A stretch of DNA of 64,000 nt from Paucilactobacillus vaccinostercus DSM 20634 (GTDB lineage: Bacteria > Bacillota > Bacilli > Lactobacillales > Lactobacillaceae): contig NZ_AYYY01000005.1 of NCBI RefSeq assembly GCF_001436295.1, positions 62,001-126,000 of the forward strand, in the 5' to 3' direction. This document shows, piece by piece, positions 19,570 to 29,505 of this stretch; positions within the stretch are counted from its first letter, which is position 1, and every line of letters starts with the position of its first letter. The notes under the pieces were generated by a model that saw only the letters and a program-made list of their open reading frames with translations, had not been told where the DNA came from and did not search any database. Position numbers and translations under genes: made by a program.

Positions 19570-19929
19570 ATGTTAGTTAATTACCGAGATGAGTATAAAA
19601 AAATTGCCATGGGATTGTTATCGTTTATTCCCGATCTTAAAGATTTGAGCCATTTGAATTCTGAGATGGCGTGGTATCAGCAAAGTGCTAACCGACCGAT
19701 GTATCTATGGCGCAATGCGGATGAACACCTGATTGGAATCGTGTGCTTGGAAATTGGCGACGAGTATGTGTTGATCAGAAGGCTGTCCTTCACACCCTCT
19801 GATCGGACAGGACGCAATATTTTTGCGCTGTTGAATGCGGTACATGATAAGTATTCTGAAAAGAAACTCGTGGGAACGATGGAGACCCAGCCGCTCATCA
19901 CTAACTGGGGGAAGACGCTAAATGGCTGA
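19570..19929 (+). CDS. ribT: RibT-like GNAT-fold protein
   Basis: 119 aa. It resembles RibT, the small acetyltransferase-fold protein encoded beside scpA in Bacillus and lactobacilli: MLVNYRDEYKKIAMGLLSFIPD at the start and RRLSFTPSDRTGRNIFALLNAV in the middle. Substrate unknown. AAGGGG lies upstream. The last eight bases overlap the start of scpA, so translation is coupled. Confidence 0.8.
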   Translation: MLVNYRDEYKKIAMGLLSFIPDLKDLSHLNSEMAWYQQSANRPMYLWRNADEHLIGIVCLEIGDEYVLIRRLSFTPSDRTGRNIFALLNAVHDKYSEKKLVGTMETQPLITNWGKTLNG

Positions 19930-20713
19930 CGAAATAATTCAAGAGTATCAGCACCAACCGACAATCCGGGTCAGTGATTTTGAAGGACCATTGGATTTGC
20001 TGCTTCATCTGATTAAAAGTGCGGAAATGGATATCTACGATATTCAAATTACCGAAATTACGGCGCAATATCTAGAATATCTACATGCGATGCAGGATAA
20101 TCAGTTGGAGGTCGCAGGGGAATACTTTGTGATGGCGGCAACGCTGATGGCGATTAAGAGTCGTATGTTGCTACCAATTGATGAAGATGAAACATTTGTT
20201 GAAGAAGAACCGGTTGAGGATCCACGCCAAGAGCTGGTCGATCAACTATTAGAGTATAAGCGCTATAAGCAGGCAGCAGAACAACTGCATGAAAAAGAAC
20301 AACAACGGCAACAGGAGTTTACACGTTCTGCGGCGGCAATTCCTGATGACATAAAGGGAATTAAGGTCGCCCCCGGTGTGAGCATTGAACAGCTGCAAGA
20401 GGCTTTTGTCGCCGTAATGAAACGCAAACAGTTGGCACAACCCGTGAGTCAAACCGTACAAACGGAGCGAATTAGCATTTCAGAGAAGTTGAAAGTGGTG
20501 TTAACCGCAGTTAAAAAGGGGCCAACCGTTTTTGAGGCACTTTTCGAAGGGCAAACAACCCGGGATGAACTAGTGACGACTTTTTTGGCGGTGCTTGAGT
20601 TATGCAAACATTGGGCGGTGCGAGTCGATCAACAGCAACGTTTGGGCCCACTATTGATCGTTGCGGGTCCTAAGAGTAAGGAGTTTGAACATGAACAATT
20701 TGGCACAAATTGA
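19922..20713 (+). CDS. scpA: Segregation and condensation protein A
   Basis: 263 aa kleisin. The N-terminal SMC-binding segment contains FEGPLDLLLHLIKSAEMDIYDI, a central acidic linker follows (EDETFVEEEPVED), and a winged-helix end. It joins SMC and ScpB in the condensin that compacts and segregates the chromosome. It overlaps ribT by eight and scpB by 23 bases. Confidence 0.95.
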   Translation: MADEIIQEYQHQPTIRVSDFEGPLDLLLHLIKSAEMDIYDIQITEITAQYLEYLHAMQDNQLEVAGEYFVMAATLMAIKSRMLLPIDEDETFVEEEPVEDPRQELVDQLLEYKRYKQAAEQLHEKEQQRQQEFTRSAAAIPDDIKGIKVAPGVSIEQLQEAFVAVMKRKQLAQPVSQTVQTERISISEKLKVVLTAVKKGPTVFEALFEGQTTRDELVTTFLAVLELCKHWAVRVDQQQRLGPLLIVAGPKSKEFEHEQFGTN

Positions 20714-21275
20714 GAGCCTGATCTTTATTAGTGGGGATGAAGGAATTTCATTGACTGATCTGGTATCGATTACGGGGTTTATGCGTCCGGCGGTTCAGAC
20801 GATGGTCGAACAGTTGACGCATAAGTATGCGGATGATGAGCAGAGCGCGCTAGTCGTATTGGAAAGTGATCAAACATATCGATTAGCGACTAAAAAAACA
20901 CTTGCACCGATCGTTAAGCAGTATTTTGAGGTGCCACTGACAACGCCACTTTCGCCAGCTCTCCTTGAGGTCTTAGCAATTATTGCCTACCGGCAACCGA
21001 TTACTAGACTGGAAATTGATGAAATTCGAGGCGTTCAAAGCTCAGCGACATTGCAGAAGTTAATTTTAAGAAACTTGATCGAAGAACACGGTCGACTGAA
21101 TGCGCCTGGCCGGCCGTTTCTGTATGCAACAACACCGTACTTTTTAGATTATTTTGGATTGACCGGAATTGATGCGCTGCCACAGTTACCACAGATTGAT
21201 GATATCGATAATGAAGCGTTGAACGGCGATCTCTTTTTGCAGGCATTTGAAAATAGAAAACGTGAGGATAATTAG
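20691..21275 (+). CDS. scpB: Segregation and condensation protein B
   Basis: 194 aa with two winged-helix domains; EALIFISG-like start (AQIESLIFISGDEGISL) and EVLAIIAYRQPITRLEIDEIRGVQ are family marks. It binds ScpA in the SMC complex. The start is ATG 20691, with TAAGGAG 8 bases upstream inside scpA. A longer frame from 20661 is not supported. Confidence 0.95.
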   Translation: MNNLAQIESLIFISGDEGISLTDLVSITGFMRPAVQTMVEQLTHKYADDEQSALVVLESDQTYRLATKKTLAPIVKQYFEVPLTTPLSPALLEVLAIIAYRQPITRLEIDEIRGVQSSATLQKLILRNLIEEHGRLNAPGRPFLYATTPYFLDYFGLTGIDALPQLPQIDDIDNEALNGDLFLQAFENRKREDN

Positions 21276-21276
21276 A

Positions 21277-21993
21277 ATGGAACGATTACAAAAGGTCATG
21301 GCTGAGGCAGGCGTTGCTTCAAGACGGAAATCTGAAAAGATGATTCAAGAGGGCCATGTTAAAGTTAATGGGCAGTTAGTGACTGAATTGGGCGTTAAAG
21401 TAACGGCCAAAGATTTAGTAGTGGTTGATGGGGTTCCCCTTTCACGCCAGCGATTAGAATACTATCTCCTGAATAAACCACGTGGGGTTGTTTCAACGGC
21501 TCACGATGATAAGGACCGTAGAACCGTTGTTGATATTTTAGCTGATGACGAGATTACAACACGAATTTATCCAGTTGGCCGGTTGGATTATGATACGACA
21601 GGGTTACTACTGCTTACCAATGATGGTGAATTGGCGAATAAGCTCACGCATCCTAAGTACGAAGTCGAGAAAACCTATGTCGCTAAGGTTAAAGGACAAG
21701 TAACCAATGATGATTTAAAACAACTGCGACTTGGCGTGATGGTTGATGGACGAAAGACAAAATCTGCTAAAGCGAAGATTACGGCTACGGATGCTAAAAA
21801 AGGAACGACAATCGTACAACTAACGATCCATGAGGGCCGGAATCACCAAGTCAAAAAAATGCTGAAAGCCGTGGGGCATGAAGTGCTTAAACTACACCGT
21901 GAAAGTTATGGCTTCTTGACACTGGCTGGGGTTCCAGCTGGACAGTGGCGACGACTCAAAACAAGTGAAGTTATGCAACTAAAAAAGCTATAA
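21277..21993 (+). CDS. rluB: Ribosomal large-subunit pseudouridine synthase B
   Basis: 238 aa. N-terminal S4 RNA-binding domain (RLQKVMAEAGVASRRKSEKMI) and a pseudouridine synthase domain with the catalytic Asp in PVGRLDYDTTGLLLLTNDGEL (about residue 105). It modifies 23S rRNA near position 2605 (E. coli numbering). It starts one base after the scpB stop, with CGTGAGGA upstream. Confidence 0.93.
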   Translation: MERLQKVMAEAGVASRRKSEKMIQEGHVKVNGQLVTELGVKVTAKDLVVVDGVPLSRQRLEYYLLNKPRGVVSTAHDDKDRRTVVDILADDEITTRIYPVGRLDYDTTGLLLLTNDGELANKLTHPKYEVEKTYVAKVKGQVTNDDLKQLRLGVMVDGRKTKSAKAKITATDAKKGTTIVQLTIHEGRNHQVKKMLKAVGHEVLKLHRESYGFLTLAGVPAGQWRRLKTSEVMQLKKL

Positions 21994-22001
21994 CGAAATT
22001 G

Positions 22002-22030
22002 TTGTATTGCTTGGGATTATCTGCTATGAT
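22002..22030 (+). promoter_or_regulatory. Promoter of the FMN riboswitch transcript
   Basis: TTGTAT (22002-22007), a 17-base spacer and extended TGCTATGAT (-10 TATGAT at 22025-22030), about 40 bases before the aptamer. Confidence 0.75.
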
Positions 22031-22069
22031 TTAGCCGTACAGATCTGTACGAAAAAAATTTAATAGGTT

Positions 22070-22240
22070 CGTCTTCAGGGCAGGGTGTAATTCCCGACCG
22101 GCGGTGATAGCCCGCGACCTACGTGTGTGCGTAGTTGAATCCAGTGAAATTCTGGGTGCCGACAGTATAGTCTGGTATAAAGAAGATTTCCACTATTTAG
22201 TTAGTCGTAAATCTTTTATTTGATTTACGATTTTTTTATA
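22070..22240 (+). promoter_or_regulatory. FMN riboswitch (RFN element) with terminator
   Basis: The aptamer shows CTTCAGGGCAGGGTG (22073 onward), ATTCCCGACCGGCGGT, AGCCCGCGA and GCCGACAGT...AGTCTGG, ending near 22187. Downstream, CGTAAATC (22206-22213) pairs with GATTTACG (22222-22229) before T7: a terminator. AGATTT near 22184 can pair with AAATCT (22209-22214) and compete with it, which would be the antiterminator. FMN binding should therefore stop transcription of ribU. Confidence 0.95.
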
Positions 22241-22287
22241 GTGAATTTTCATTATCATTGAAGATGGCCTCTCAGGAGGTTTCAATT

Positions 22288-22857
22288 GTGGTGAAAGTAT
22301 TTAATGTGCATCGGACCGTCGGTATGGCGTTGTTAGGTGCAATTGCGTTTGTGTTGATGTTTGTGGAGTTTCCAATAATTCCCATTGCACCATTTCTTAA
22401 GATCGATTTTTCTGATGTACCGGTGCTGCTCGGGTTGGTCATTTATGGGCCATGGGGCGCGGTTGGCATTACGTTTTTGAAGTGTTTGATACACGCCTTG
22501 GTATATGGCATGTCCATCCCAGAATTGATCGGTATTTCCAGTAGTTTCATTGCTTCATGCACGCTGATTTTCCCATTTAATTGGGCATTGAATCGCCGTC
22601 ATGGGTCACAGCGATCGAACTACATTATTGGAATTCTTTTAGCTACGCTTAGTTTAACCGTTATCGAGTCTTTACTGGACTGGTTAGTGGTCTTACCGCT
22701 ATATATGACGGTTTTAGGAATGAAACTTACGATCTCGTTGCCAACGTTGGTAATGGCCGGCGTCGTACCGTTTAACCTTATTAAAGGAATTTTAATTGGT
22801 GTTGTCTTTTGGTTAATTGCCAGTCGAATGCAAGGCTGGTTAGCAAAACAAAAATAA
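22288..22857 (+). CDS. ribU: Riboflavin ECF transporter substrate-binding protein RibU
   Basis: 189 aa, very hydrophobic, about six membrane helices, with the ECF S-component pattern ALLGAIAFVLMFVEFPIIPIAPFLKIDFSDVP. It binds riboflavin in the membrane and works with the shared EcfA/EcfT module encoded elsewhere. I place the start at GTG 22288, eight bases after AGGAGG (22274-22279); GTG 22291 is possible. Control by the FMN riboswitch just upstream supports riboflavin as substrate. Confidence 0.93.
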   Translation: MVKVFNVHRTVGMALLGAIAFVLMFVEFPIIPIAPFLKIDFSDVPVLLGLVIYGPWGAVGITFLKCLIHALVYGMSIPELIGISSSFIASCTLIFPFNWALNRRHGSQRSNYIIGILLATLSLTVIESLLDWLVVLPLYMTVLGMKLTISLPTLVMAGVVPFNLIKGILIGVVFWLIASRMQGWLAKQK

Positions 22858-22870
22858 ACTTTTAAAGCAA

Positions 22871-22900
22871 GAGTCTGGTAATTTACCAGGCTTTTCTTTA
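22871..22900 (+). terminator. Terminator after ribU
   Basis: AGTCTGGTAA (22872-22881) pairs with TTACCAGGCT (one G-U) and is followed by TTTTCTTT. Confidence 0.8.
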
Positions 22901-22932
22901 TGCTTAGGGTATCTGATTTTGGAGGGACAACC

Positions 22933-23982
22933 GTGGACTATTTGATCATGCTATTATCTGTGCAACAAGCACGCCGTATTCGAGTGATTGAAAATATATT
23001 AGTAAATAAGCGCACGGTTGCAACGTTATTTTGGGGGATGCGATATCAAATTTTACCGTGGCTAGGGTACCGACGCAAAGTATCACGCAGGCAGTTTGAC
23101 ATCGTTTGGCAGAACCTACTCGATGCAGGACTGATAACGATTGTCGAACAGCAGGCTCAATTAACTGCTCGTGGAGAAGCACAACAGAGGCAATTTTACA
23201 GCACTCATTATCAACCACGGTATCAAGCGGCCTATTTACTGATGAACGTGGATCAGGTCATTCAACGACTACTACTTGCTACTCAGGTGGTATCCGAGTA
23301 TAGCTACGAAAGCCGACAATATGCCCCATTTTCGTTTAATGATGATGATCTGCGAGCTGTTAAGCAATGGTTTACTCATCAAAACAAGGCCCAATTAGTG
23401 CTGACCTATAAGCAAGAGCTGGCCGATTTCTTAGCGACATTAACGGATGAAGAAGCCGATTTTATGGTGAGCCAGTTTATTGGACATGAAGTTGCTGGGG
23501 AAGCATTAACTCAGCTGGCAGACCGACTAGCAATAGATGTTGAAACGGCACGGTTGATGCAATATGATCTTTTTGCGGGCTTGGCACAATATGGTCTGCA
23601 TCTGAAAGGTGGTGCTCTTTACCAATTGATAGCACCAATGAGTAGTTTAACGCCTATGTCGAATAGTGCGGCACAAACATATACACTTTTTCAACAACGA
23701 TTATCCATTCAGCAGATTAGTCGTACTCGGCGGTTAAAGATTGGGACGGTAAGGGAACATCTTCTTGAAGCCGCAATTTTTGAGGGCGCTAACTTTCCAT
23801 ATGATTGGGTGTTGTCATCTAGTCAGCAGACTCAGTTGGCGACACGGTATGGGGATGAACAGATTGACCATTGGCAGTTTCAGGAACAAGAAACGGATAC
23901 TGCGGATGCCTTTTTTTACTTTCGACTATATCAAATTATGAGGAGTTTTATTTCCAGTGACGATCACACAGGCACAGATTAA
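22933..23982 (+). CDS. YpbB-like helix-turn-helix protein, RecQ partner
   Basis: 349 aa. No enzyme motif; the C-terminal third ([30 protein letters not shown]) looks like the helicase-associated HTH domain of Bacillus YpbB. As in Bacillus, it lies immediately before a RecQ-family helicase gene and overlaps it by 26 bases, so the two products probably act together. GTG 22933 sits six bases after GGAGGG; an ATG at 22900 lies in the ribU terminator region and is less likely. Confidence 0.75.
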   Translation: MDYLIMLLSVQQARRIRVIENILVNKRTVATLFWGMRYQILPWLGYRRKVSRRQFDIVWQNLLDAGLITIVEQQAQLTARGEAQQRQFYSTHYQPRYQAAYLLMNVDQVIQRLLLATQVVSEYSYESRQYAPFSFNDDDLRAVKQWFTHQNKAQLVLTYKQELADFLATLTDEEADFMVSQFIGHEVAGEALTQLADRLAIDVETARLMQYDLFAGLAQYGLHLKGGALYQLIAPMSSLTPMSNSAAQTYTLFQQRLSIQQISRTRRLKIGTVREHLLEAAIFEGANFPYDWVLSSSQQTQLATRYGDEQIDHWQFQEQETDTADAFFYFRLYQIMRSFISSDDHTGTD

Positions 23983-25411
23983 GACGGTATTACATAATCA
24001 ATTTGGGTATGATGGGTTTCGTGAGGGACAAGCGGAAGTTGTTAATGCTGTCCTAGAAGGGCAGGATACATTAGCTGTTTTACCTACTGGAGCCGGAAAA
24101 ACGTTACTCTATCAACTCCCAGGCTACTTATTGCCCGGCACCGTATTAGTGGTGTCGCCGCTCTTATCGCTTATGCAAGATCAGGTCTCACGGTTACATG
24201 AACGGGGCGAAAAGCGAGTTGTTATGCTGAGTTCATTACAGTCGGTTAGTGAACGGCAACGGACGCTTCGAATGATCGCTCAGTACCGATTTGTATTTGC
24301 TTCTCCGGAGGTTTTGGCTCAACCGACAGTCATCGCCGCGTTAAGGCGCGCACAAATTAGTCTATTTGTGGTGGATGAAGCCCATTGTGTGTCTCAGTGG
24401 GGCCCCGATTTTCGTCCGGAGTACTTGATGCTAAACCAAACAATTGACTTACTGAATCATCCAACGGTGCTTATGCTCACGGCAACGGCAACTAAAGCAG
24501 TTCAGGCCGATGTGATCAATCGTCTGGGATTAACCTCGAATCGGGTAGAACATGTGGTGAGATCGGTTAATCGCAGTAATATTTTCTTAGCTGTTCGTGA
24601 ATGTACGGATCAACAGGATAAATCGGCCGAGTTAATCCAACTTGTAACTCATATCCAGGGAGCAGGGATTGTTTATTTTTCGAGTCGCAAACAGGCATCC
24701 GCATTTGCCGAGCAATTAAATTCGGAGACCTCACTTAGGGTAGCGGCCTATCATGCAGGAGTTGACCAAATTACCCGTTATAAGGTTCAACATCAGTTTA
24801 TGAATAACGAGCTAGATTTGATTTGTGCAACCAATGCGTTTGGTATGGGAATTGATAAGGAAGATATCCGATATGTGATTCATTATCACCTGTCTGCTAA
24901 TTTGGAAAGTTATGTGCAAGAGATTGGCCGTGCTGGTCGTGACGGCCAACAAAGCATTGCAATTTTGCTGTATAGCGAGGGGGATGAGCAGATTCCGCGA
25001 CAGCTCAGCCTCGGAAACTTACCTAATGAACGGGTAATAGAAGGCGTTATTAATCAGCAAATTAATCCGGATGATTTAGGTGAAATGGGAGAGATTTTAT
25101 CGTATTACGTGGCTAATGACTATCCGGCCGCAGAAATTACTAGAATTTTCAAAGAACGTGCTTTACAATCTGAACAAGCGTTACACATAATGATGAGTTA
25201 CATTCGGGCAACAACGTGTCGGCGGTCAGTTATCTTACAGTATTTTGATGAAGCACCACTTTCTCACCGGCCAAATTGTTGTGACTATGATAATCCAGAT
25301 AATGTGATTGAGCGGTTAGGCTTACAAACCGATCCGAAACTAAGCCAGGCAACACAGCCCTCAGTTTCGTGGCAAAAAAAACTAGATCATCTGTTTTTTG
25401 TAAAATCTTAA
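23957..25411 (+). CDS. recQ: RecQ-family ATP-dependent DNA helicase (RecS-like)
   Basis: 484 aa, short form. Motif [15 protein letters not shown] (about residue 40), motif [20 protein letters not shown], motif III ATATKA, motif [14 protein letters not shown], motif [12 protein letters not shown], then a zinc-site-like end ([10 protein letters not shown]...NCCDYDN). No HRDC domain. It unwinds 3'-5' in recombination repair. GTG 23957 with AGGAG upstream; the spacing (11) is long. The following LysM gene matches the Bacillus ypbB-recS-ypbE order. Confidence 0.92.
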   Translation: MTITQAQIKTVLHNQFGYDGFREGQAEVVNAVLEGQDTLAVLPTGAGKTLLYQLPGYLLPGTVLVVSPLLSLMQDQVSRLHERGEKRVVMLSSLQSVSERQRTLRMIAQYRFVFASPEVLAQPTVIAALRRAQISLFVVDEAHCVSQWGPDFRPEYLMLNQTIDLLNHPTVLMLTATATKAVQADVINRLGLTSNRVEHVVRSVNRSNIFLAVRECTDQQDKSAELIQLVTHIQGAGIVYFSSRKQASAFAEQLNSETSLRVAAYHAGVDQITRYKVQHQFMNNELDLICATNAFGMGIDKEDIRYVIHYHLSANLESYVQEIGRAGRDGQQSIAILLYSEGDEQIPRQLSLGNLPNERVIEGVINQQINPDDLGEMGEILSYYVANDYPAAEITRIFKERALQSEQALHIMMSYIRATTCRRSVILQYFDEAPLSHRPNCCDYDNPDNVIERLGLQTDPKLSQATQPSVSWQKKLDHLFFVKS

Positions 25412-25425
25412 TTTTTTGTGAAAGC

Positions 25426-25434
25426 TGGTATGAT
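25426..25434 (+). promoter_or_regulatory. Extended -10 before the LysM gene
   Basis: TGGTATGAT at 25426-25434 forms TGnTATGAT, shortly after the recQ stop; the -35 region is not clear. Confidence 0.5.
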
Positions 25435-25470
25435 ACAATAAAAAGGATGGAAAAAAAGGGGGATCACCTG

Positions 25471-26067
25471 ATGAGTGACAAACGTGAAGACCAACCCAAA
25501 GAAGAAAAAAAGCCTTGGGAAAAAACCTTTAACGATGATCAGGATTTAGATCAAGAAGGTAATTTGTCACGGACAAAGCACCGTAAGCAGACAACCCATA
25601 ATTCGATGATTACGACAATTTTGATTGTCATTATTATTGTCCTTGCTGCGACACCGGTCGTTTACTGGATTGATCACCAAAGTTCGTTTAATAAACCTGA
25701 TTCCGGAACGGAAGCAGTGGCCCAGTCATCTTCTTCTCACAAGAAGGTGACTTCAACGTCTAAAAGTGAAAAAACGAGCGTGAAGAGCACCAGTACTAAA
25801 AAGGCGAGCAAATCTAAATCAAGCTCGTCAAGTGTAGCAAAGGAGTCAACCAGCGCAAAAGCCTCTTCTAGTAGTGCTAGTTCTTCGTCGTCCTCATCGT
25901 CGTCTAGCAGTAGTGATGGGGATAAGAAGTATGTGACGGTGCCTGCTGGTGAAGGACTTTACCGAGTTGCTGTCAATAATGGCATTACGGTTCAAGAATT
26001 GTGTGAATTAAATGGTATTAGTTCTAGTACTTCACTGACACCAGGTCAGCAGTTGCGCGTTAAATAA
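25471..26067 (+). CDS. LysM-domain membrane-anchored protein (YpbE-like)
   Basis: 198 aa. Charged cytoplasmic N-terminus, one membrane helix (about residues 45-66, ITTILIVIIIVLAATPVVYWI), a long Ser/Thr/Lys-rich linker (about 78-150, including runs of Ser) and a C-terminal LysM repeat (YVTVPAGEGLYRVA...LTPGQQLRVK). It should be tethered in the membrane and bind peptidoglycan outside. ATG 25471 is preceded by AAGGGGGATC; the frame opens further up inside recQ but without a ribosome-binding site. Confidence 0.85.
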   Translation: MSDKREDQPKEEKKPWEKTFNDDQDLDQEGNLSRTKHRKQTTHNSMITTILIVIIIVLAATPVVYWIDHQSSFNKPDSGTEAVAQSSSSHKKVTSTSKSEKTSVKSTSTKKASKSKSSSSSVAKESTSAKASSSSASSSSSSSSSSSSDGDKKYVTVPAGEGLYRVAVNNGITVQELCELNGISSSTSLTPGQQLRVK

Positions 26068-26089
26068 TTTTTGGGAGTGGAATAGGAGT

Positions 26090-26773
26090 ATGGTAAGTGC
26101 ATTACAGGTAGCAATTGATGGACCGGCATCCGCTGGCAAGAGTACGGTGGCTAAATTAGTCGCAAAACAGTTTAATTATATTTATTGTGATACCGGGGCA
26201 ATGTATCGAGCAATCACATATGCTGCTCTTCAGCAACACATGGACTTAACTGATGATATTGCGGTTGCACAATTAGCAAAACAAACCAAAATTATATTTC
26301 AACCGGGTGATCCAGTTCAACGAGTGCTGATCGGTACTCAAGATATTACTGAGGCAATTCGACAGCCAGAGGTAACCAATAACGTGTCCACGGTAGCTGC
26401 AATTGCCGCTGTTCGTGAAGAATTAGTGCGACAACAACGTGAAATTGCGTCACATGGTGGTATTGTGATGGATGGACGAGATATCGGTACGACTGTACTA
26501 CCGGCCGCGGAGGTTAAAATTTTCTTGGTGGCTAGTGCTCATGAACGGGCAGTCAGACGGTACAAAGAAAATGTCCTCAAGGGCATTGATACACCACTTA
26601 ATCAGCTACAAGAAGAGATTGAACTGCGTGATAAAAAAGATTCTACGCGCAAGGTATCTCCACTGACACAGGCGTCGGATGCTCAGAAATTAGATACGAC
26701 TAGTTTGTCAATTGAGCAGGTTGTTGAGAAGATTAGTGATGTAATTACAAAAAAACAGCACGAATTGTGCTAA
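26090..26773 (+). CDS. cmk: Cytidylate kinase
   Basis: 227 aa. P-loop GPASAGKST near residue 10, YCDTGAMYRAIT near 37 and DGRDIGTTVLP near 128 are diagnostic. It phosphorylates CMP and dCMP with ATP. TAGGAG precedes ATG 26090, and rpsA follows, the common Firmicute pair. Confidence 0.96.
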   Translation: MVSALQVAIDGPASAGKSTVAKLVAKQFNYIYCDTGAMYRAITYAALQQHMDLTDDIAVAQLAKQTKIIFQPGDPVQRVLIGTQDITEAIRQPEVTNNVSTVAAIAAVREELVRQQREIASHGGIVMDGRDIGTTVLPAAEVKIFLVASAHERAVRRYKENVLKGIDTPLNQLQEEIELRDKKDSTRKVSPLTQASDAQKLDTTSLSIEQVVEKISDVITKKQHELC

Positions 26774-26846
26774 ATACTAGCATTATCGACGAATTTTAGG
26801 TATCATATAGGGTAGAGTTGATTGTTGCAAGGAGGAAATTTTTTTC

Positions 26847-28049
26847 ATGGCTGAAAATGAAGATAGAAACGACTTATTAAACGCATTGAATAGCGTTGAA
26901 GAAGTAAATGTTGGGGATGTAGTTAAGGGTGAAGTATTGGCTCTTGATGACGATCGTCAAGTAATTGTTGGTATTGAAGGTGCGGGCGTTGAAGGTGTTG
27001 TACCTGCAAAGGAATTATCAACAAAGCCAGTTGAAGATATTAATGAACAAGTTAAAGTTGGCGATGTTTTAGATTTAGTAGTTATCTCAAAGATCGGTAA
27101 CGATAAAGAAAATGGAAGTTACTTACTTTCACACCGTCGTCTTGAAGCACGCAAGGTTTGGGACGATATTCAAAAGAAGTTTGAAGCTGGCGAAACAATT
27201 ACAGCGCCTGTAACACAAGTTGTTAAGGGTGGATTAGTTGTTGATGCAGGTGTTCGTGGATTTGTTCCAGCATCAATGATTACGGATCACTTTGTGGAAG
27301 ATTTGAACCAATTCAAGAGCCAAACACTTGAATTCAAGATTGTTGAAATCGAACCTAGTGAAAATCGTTTGATCTTGTCACACAAGGCAATTGTTCAAGC
27401 AGAACACGAAAAGGCAGCTAAAGAATTGTTTGCAACTCTTGAAGCCGGCCAAGTTGTTGAAGGAACAGTTGCACGGATGACTAACTTTGGTGCATTTATT
27501 GACCTTGGTGGTGTGGATGGCCTAGTTCACGTTTCAGAAATTGCTTACGAGCGTGTTGAGAAGCCTTCTGATGTTCTTAAGACTGGTCAAAAGGTTAGTG
27601 TTAAGGTATTGTCTGTTGATCCAGAACGTGAAAGAATTTCACTTTCAATCAAACAAACATTGCCTGGCCCATGGGATGATATTGCTGAAAAAGCACCTGA
27701 GGGTAGTGTTCTTACCGGGACTGTTAAGCGTTTGACAAGTTTTGGTGCCTTTGTTGAAGTATTCCCAGGCGTTGAAGGCCTTGTTCATATTTCACAAATT
27801 TCACACAAACATATCGCTACTCCCGCTGACGTGTTGACGCCAGGACAAGAGGTTCAAGTTAAAGTACTTGAAGTTCATCCAGATCAACAACGTTTAGGCC
27901 TTTCTATCAAGGCCTTGGAAGAAAAGCCACAAGCATCAGGTGATCAAGAACGTCGTCAAAGTCGTTCGAACAACGTCACTGCAAATGCACCTGAAGAGGA
28001 AAGTGGTTTTACTCTCGGTGATCTCATCGGTGATGAACTTAAAAAGTAA
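26847..28049 (+). CDS. rpsA: 30S ribosomal protein S1 (four S1 domains)
   Basis: 400 aa with four S1 OB-folds at about residues 20-90, 107-172, 193-262 and 278-348; the last two carry GTVARMTNFGAFIDLG and GTVKRLTSFGAFVEVF. Gram-positive S1 is shorter than the six-domain E. coli protein and helps mRNA binding. CAAGGAGGA lies ahead of ATG 26847. Codon use is strongly biased. Confidence 0.94.
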   Translation: MAENEDRNDLLNALNSVEEVNVGDVVKGEVLALDDDRQVIVGIEGAGVEGVVPAKELSTKPVEDINEQVKVGDVLDLVVISKIGNDKENGSYLLSHRRLEARKVWDDIQKKFEAGETITAPVTQVVKGGLVVDAGVRGFVPASMITDHFVEDLNQFKSQTLEFKIVEIEPSENRLILSHKAIVQAEHEKAAKELFATLEAGQVVEGTVARMTNFGAFIDLGGVDGLVHVSEIAYERVEKPSDVLKTGQKVSVKVLSVDPERERISLSIKQTLPGPWDDIAEKAPEGSVLTGTVKRLTSFGAFVEVFPGVEGLVHISQISHKHIATPADVLTPGQEVQVKVLEVHPDQQRLGLSIKALEEKPQASGDQERRQSRSNNVTANAPEEESGFTLGDLIGDELKK

Positions 28050-28072
28050 TTTTTAAAATTATCTATAAAAAA

Positions 28073-28103
28073 GAGGCTGGGATATATGTCCCAGCTTCAT
28101 TTT
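28073..28103 (+). terminator. Terminator after rpsA
   Basis: GAGGCTGGGA (28073-28082) pairs with TCCCAGCTTC (28089-28098), preceded by A6 and followed by ATTTTTG. Confidence 0.9.
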
Positions 28104-28125
28104 TGTTCGAAGGAAGGTGAAAAAT

Positions 28126-29439
28126 ATGGCAAAACCTGTAGTTGCAGTTGTTGGCCGACCAAACGTTGGTAAATCAACGATTTTCAATCGAATTGCCGGG
28201 GAACGTATCTCGATTGTTGAAGATACGCCTGGAGTTACGCGTGATCGGATTTATGCACACGGTGAATGGATCGGAAAGCAATTTGATTTGATTGATACTG
28301 GTGGAATCGAGATTTCCGATCAACCGTTTGTAACTCAAATTCGGCAACAAGCTGAAATTGCGATCGATGAAGCAGACGTCATTGTTTTTCTGGTCGATAT
28401 TAAGAGCGGATTAACTGATGCGGATGAACAAGTCGCGCAAATTTTGTATCGTTCTAGTAAGCCCGTTGTTTTAGCTGTTAATAAAGTCGATAACATGGAA
28501 TTGAGAAGTGAGGTATACGACTTCTATGCACTAGGGTTTGGTGATCCTTACCCAATTTCTGGGGTTCATGGTATCGGAGTTGGTGATTTGCTGGACGCGG
28601 TTGTAGCTGAATTTCCGGATGATGCTGAAAATGTGGAAGATAATAGCATTCGGTTTAGTTTGATTGGTCGACCAAATGTTGGTAAATCTTCTTTGGTGAA
28701 TGCGATTCTCGGTGAACACCGGGTGATTGTTTCTAACGTTGCTGGGACAACCCGTGATGCGATTGATACGAAGTTCACCACGGATGACGGGACAGAGTTT
28801 TCGATGGTCGATACGGCCGGAATGAAGAAGCAAGGCAAGATCTACGAAAATACAGAACGGTATGCGATGCTGCGAGCAATGAGGGCGATTGATAATAGTG
28901 ATATCGTACTAGTGGTGTTGAATGCGGAAGAGGGCATTCGTGAGTTTGATAAACGAATTGCTGGTTATGCTCATGAAGCCGGACGTGGTGTTATCATTGT
29001 TGTTAACAAGTGGGACGCTGTCGAAAACAAAGATACTAAAACAATGCAGGCGTTTGAACAAATCATTCGTGATGAATTTCAGTATCTAAGCTATGCACCA
29101 ATTGTTTTTGTTTCTGCTAAGACCAAGCAGCGCCTTATTAAACTACCACCACTGATTAAGCAGGTATATGAACACCATACTAAACGGATCCAGTCGGCAA
29201 CGCTTAATGATGTGCTTATGGATGCATTGGCTGCAAACCCAGCACCCAGTTCTAATGGGAAACGGTTGCGGGTTTATTACGGCACACAAGTGTCAGTGCA
29301 GCCACCCACGTTTGTCATTTTTGTTAATGATCCGGATATGATGCATTTTTCATATGAACGCTATTTAGAAAATCAAATTAGAAACGCCTTTGATTTTACC
29401 GGTACGCCGATCCATTTGATCAAGCGTCGACGTAAGTAG
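28126..29439 (+). CDS. der: GTPase Der (EngA)
   Basis: 437 aa with two G domains in tandem: GRPNVGKST near residue 10 and GRPNVGKSS near 181, each with DT(G/A)G and NKxD (NKVD, NKWD), then a KH-like C-terminal domain. It is needed for 50S assembly. AAGGAAGGTG precedes ATG 28126. Confidence 0.97.
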   Translation: MAKPVVAVVGRPNVGKSTIFNRIAGERISIVEDTPGVTRDRIYAHGEWIGKQFDLIDTGGIEISDQPFVTQIRQQAEIAIDEADVIVFLVDIKSGLTDADEQVAQILYRSSKPVVLAVNKVDNMELRSEVYDFYALGFGDPYPISGVHGIGVGDLLDAVVAEFPDDAENVEDNSIRFSLIGRPNVGKSSLVNAILGEHRVIVSNVAGTTRDAIDTKFTTDDGTEFSMVDTAGMKKQGKIYENTERYAMLRAMRAIDNSDIVLVVLNAEEGIREFDKRIAGYAHEAGRGVIIVVNKWDAVENKDTKTMQAFEQIIRDEFQYLSYAPIVFVSAKTKQRLIKLPPLIKQVYEHHTKRIQSATLNDVLMDALAANPAPSSNGKRLRVYYGTQVSVQPPTFVIFVNDPDMMHFSYERYLENQIRNAFDFTGTPIHLIKRRRK

Positions 29440-29457
29440 GACAAGGCTTTCAGCCAT

Positions 29458-29505
29458 AAATACGGTCCTGAAATTGTGATGATTTCAGGACCGTATTTTT
29501 ATACA
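29458..29505 (+). terminator. Terminator after der
   Basis: AAATACGGTCCTGAAAT (29458-29474) pairs with ATTTCAGGACCGTATTT (29482-29498), followed by TTTAT. Confidence 0.93.

Noticed and set aside
25369-25470. N-terminal extension of the LysM protein into recQ
   Set aside because: No ribosome-binding site; ATG 25471 is preceded by AAGGGGGA, and the extension is recQ in another frame.
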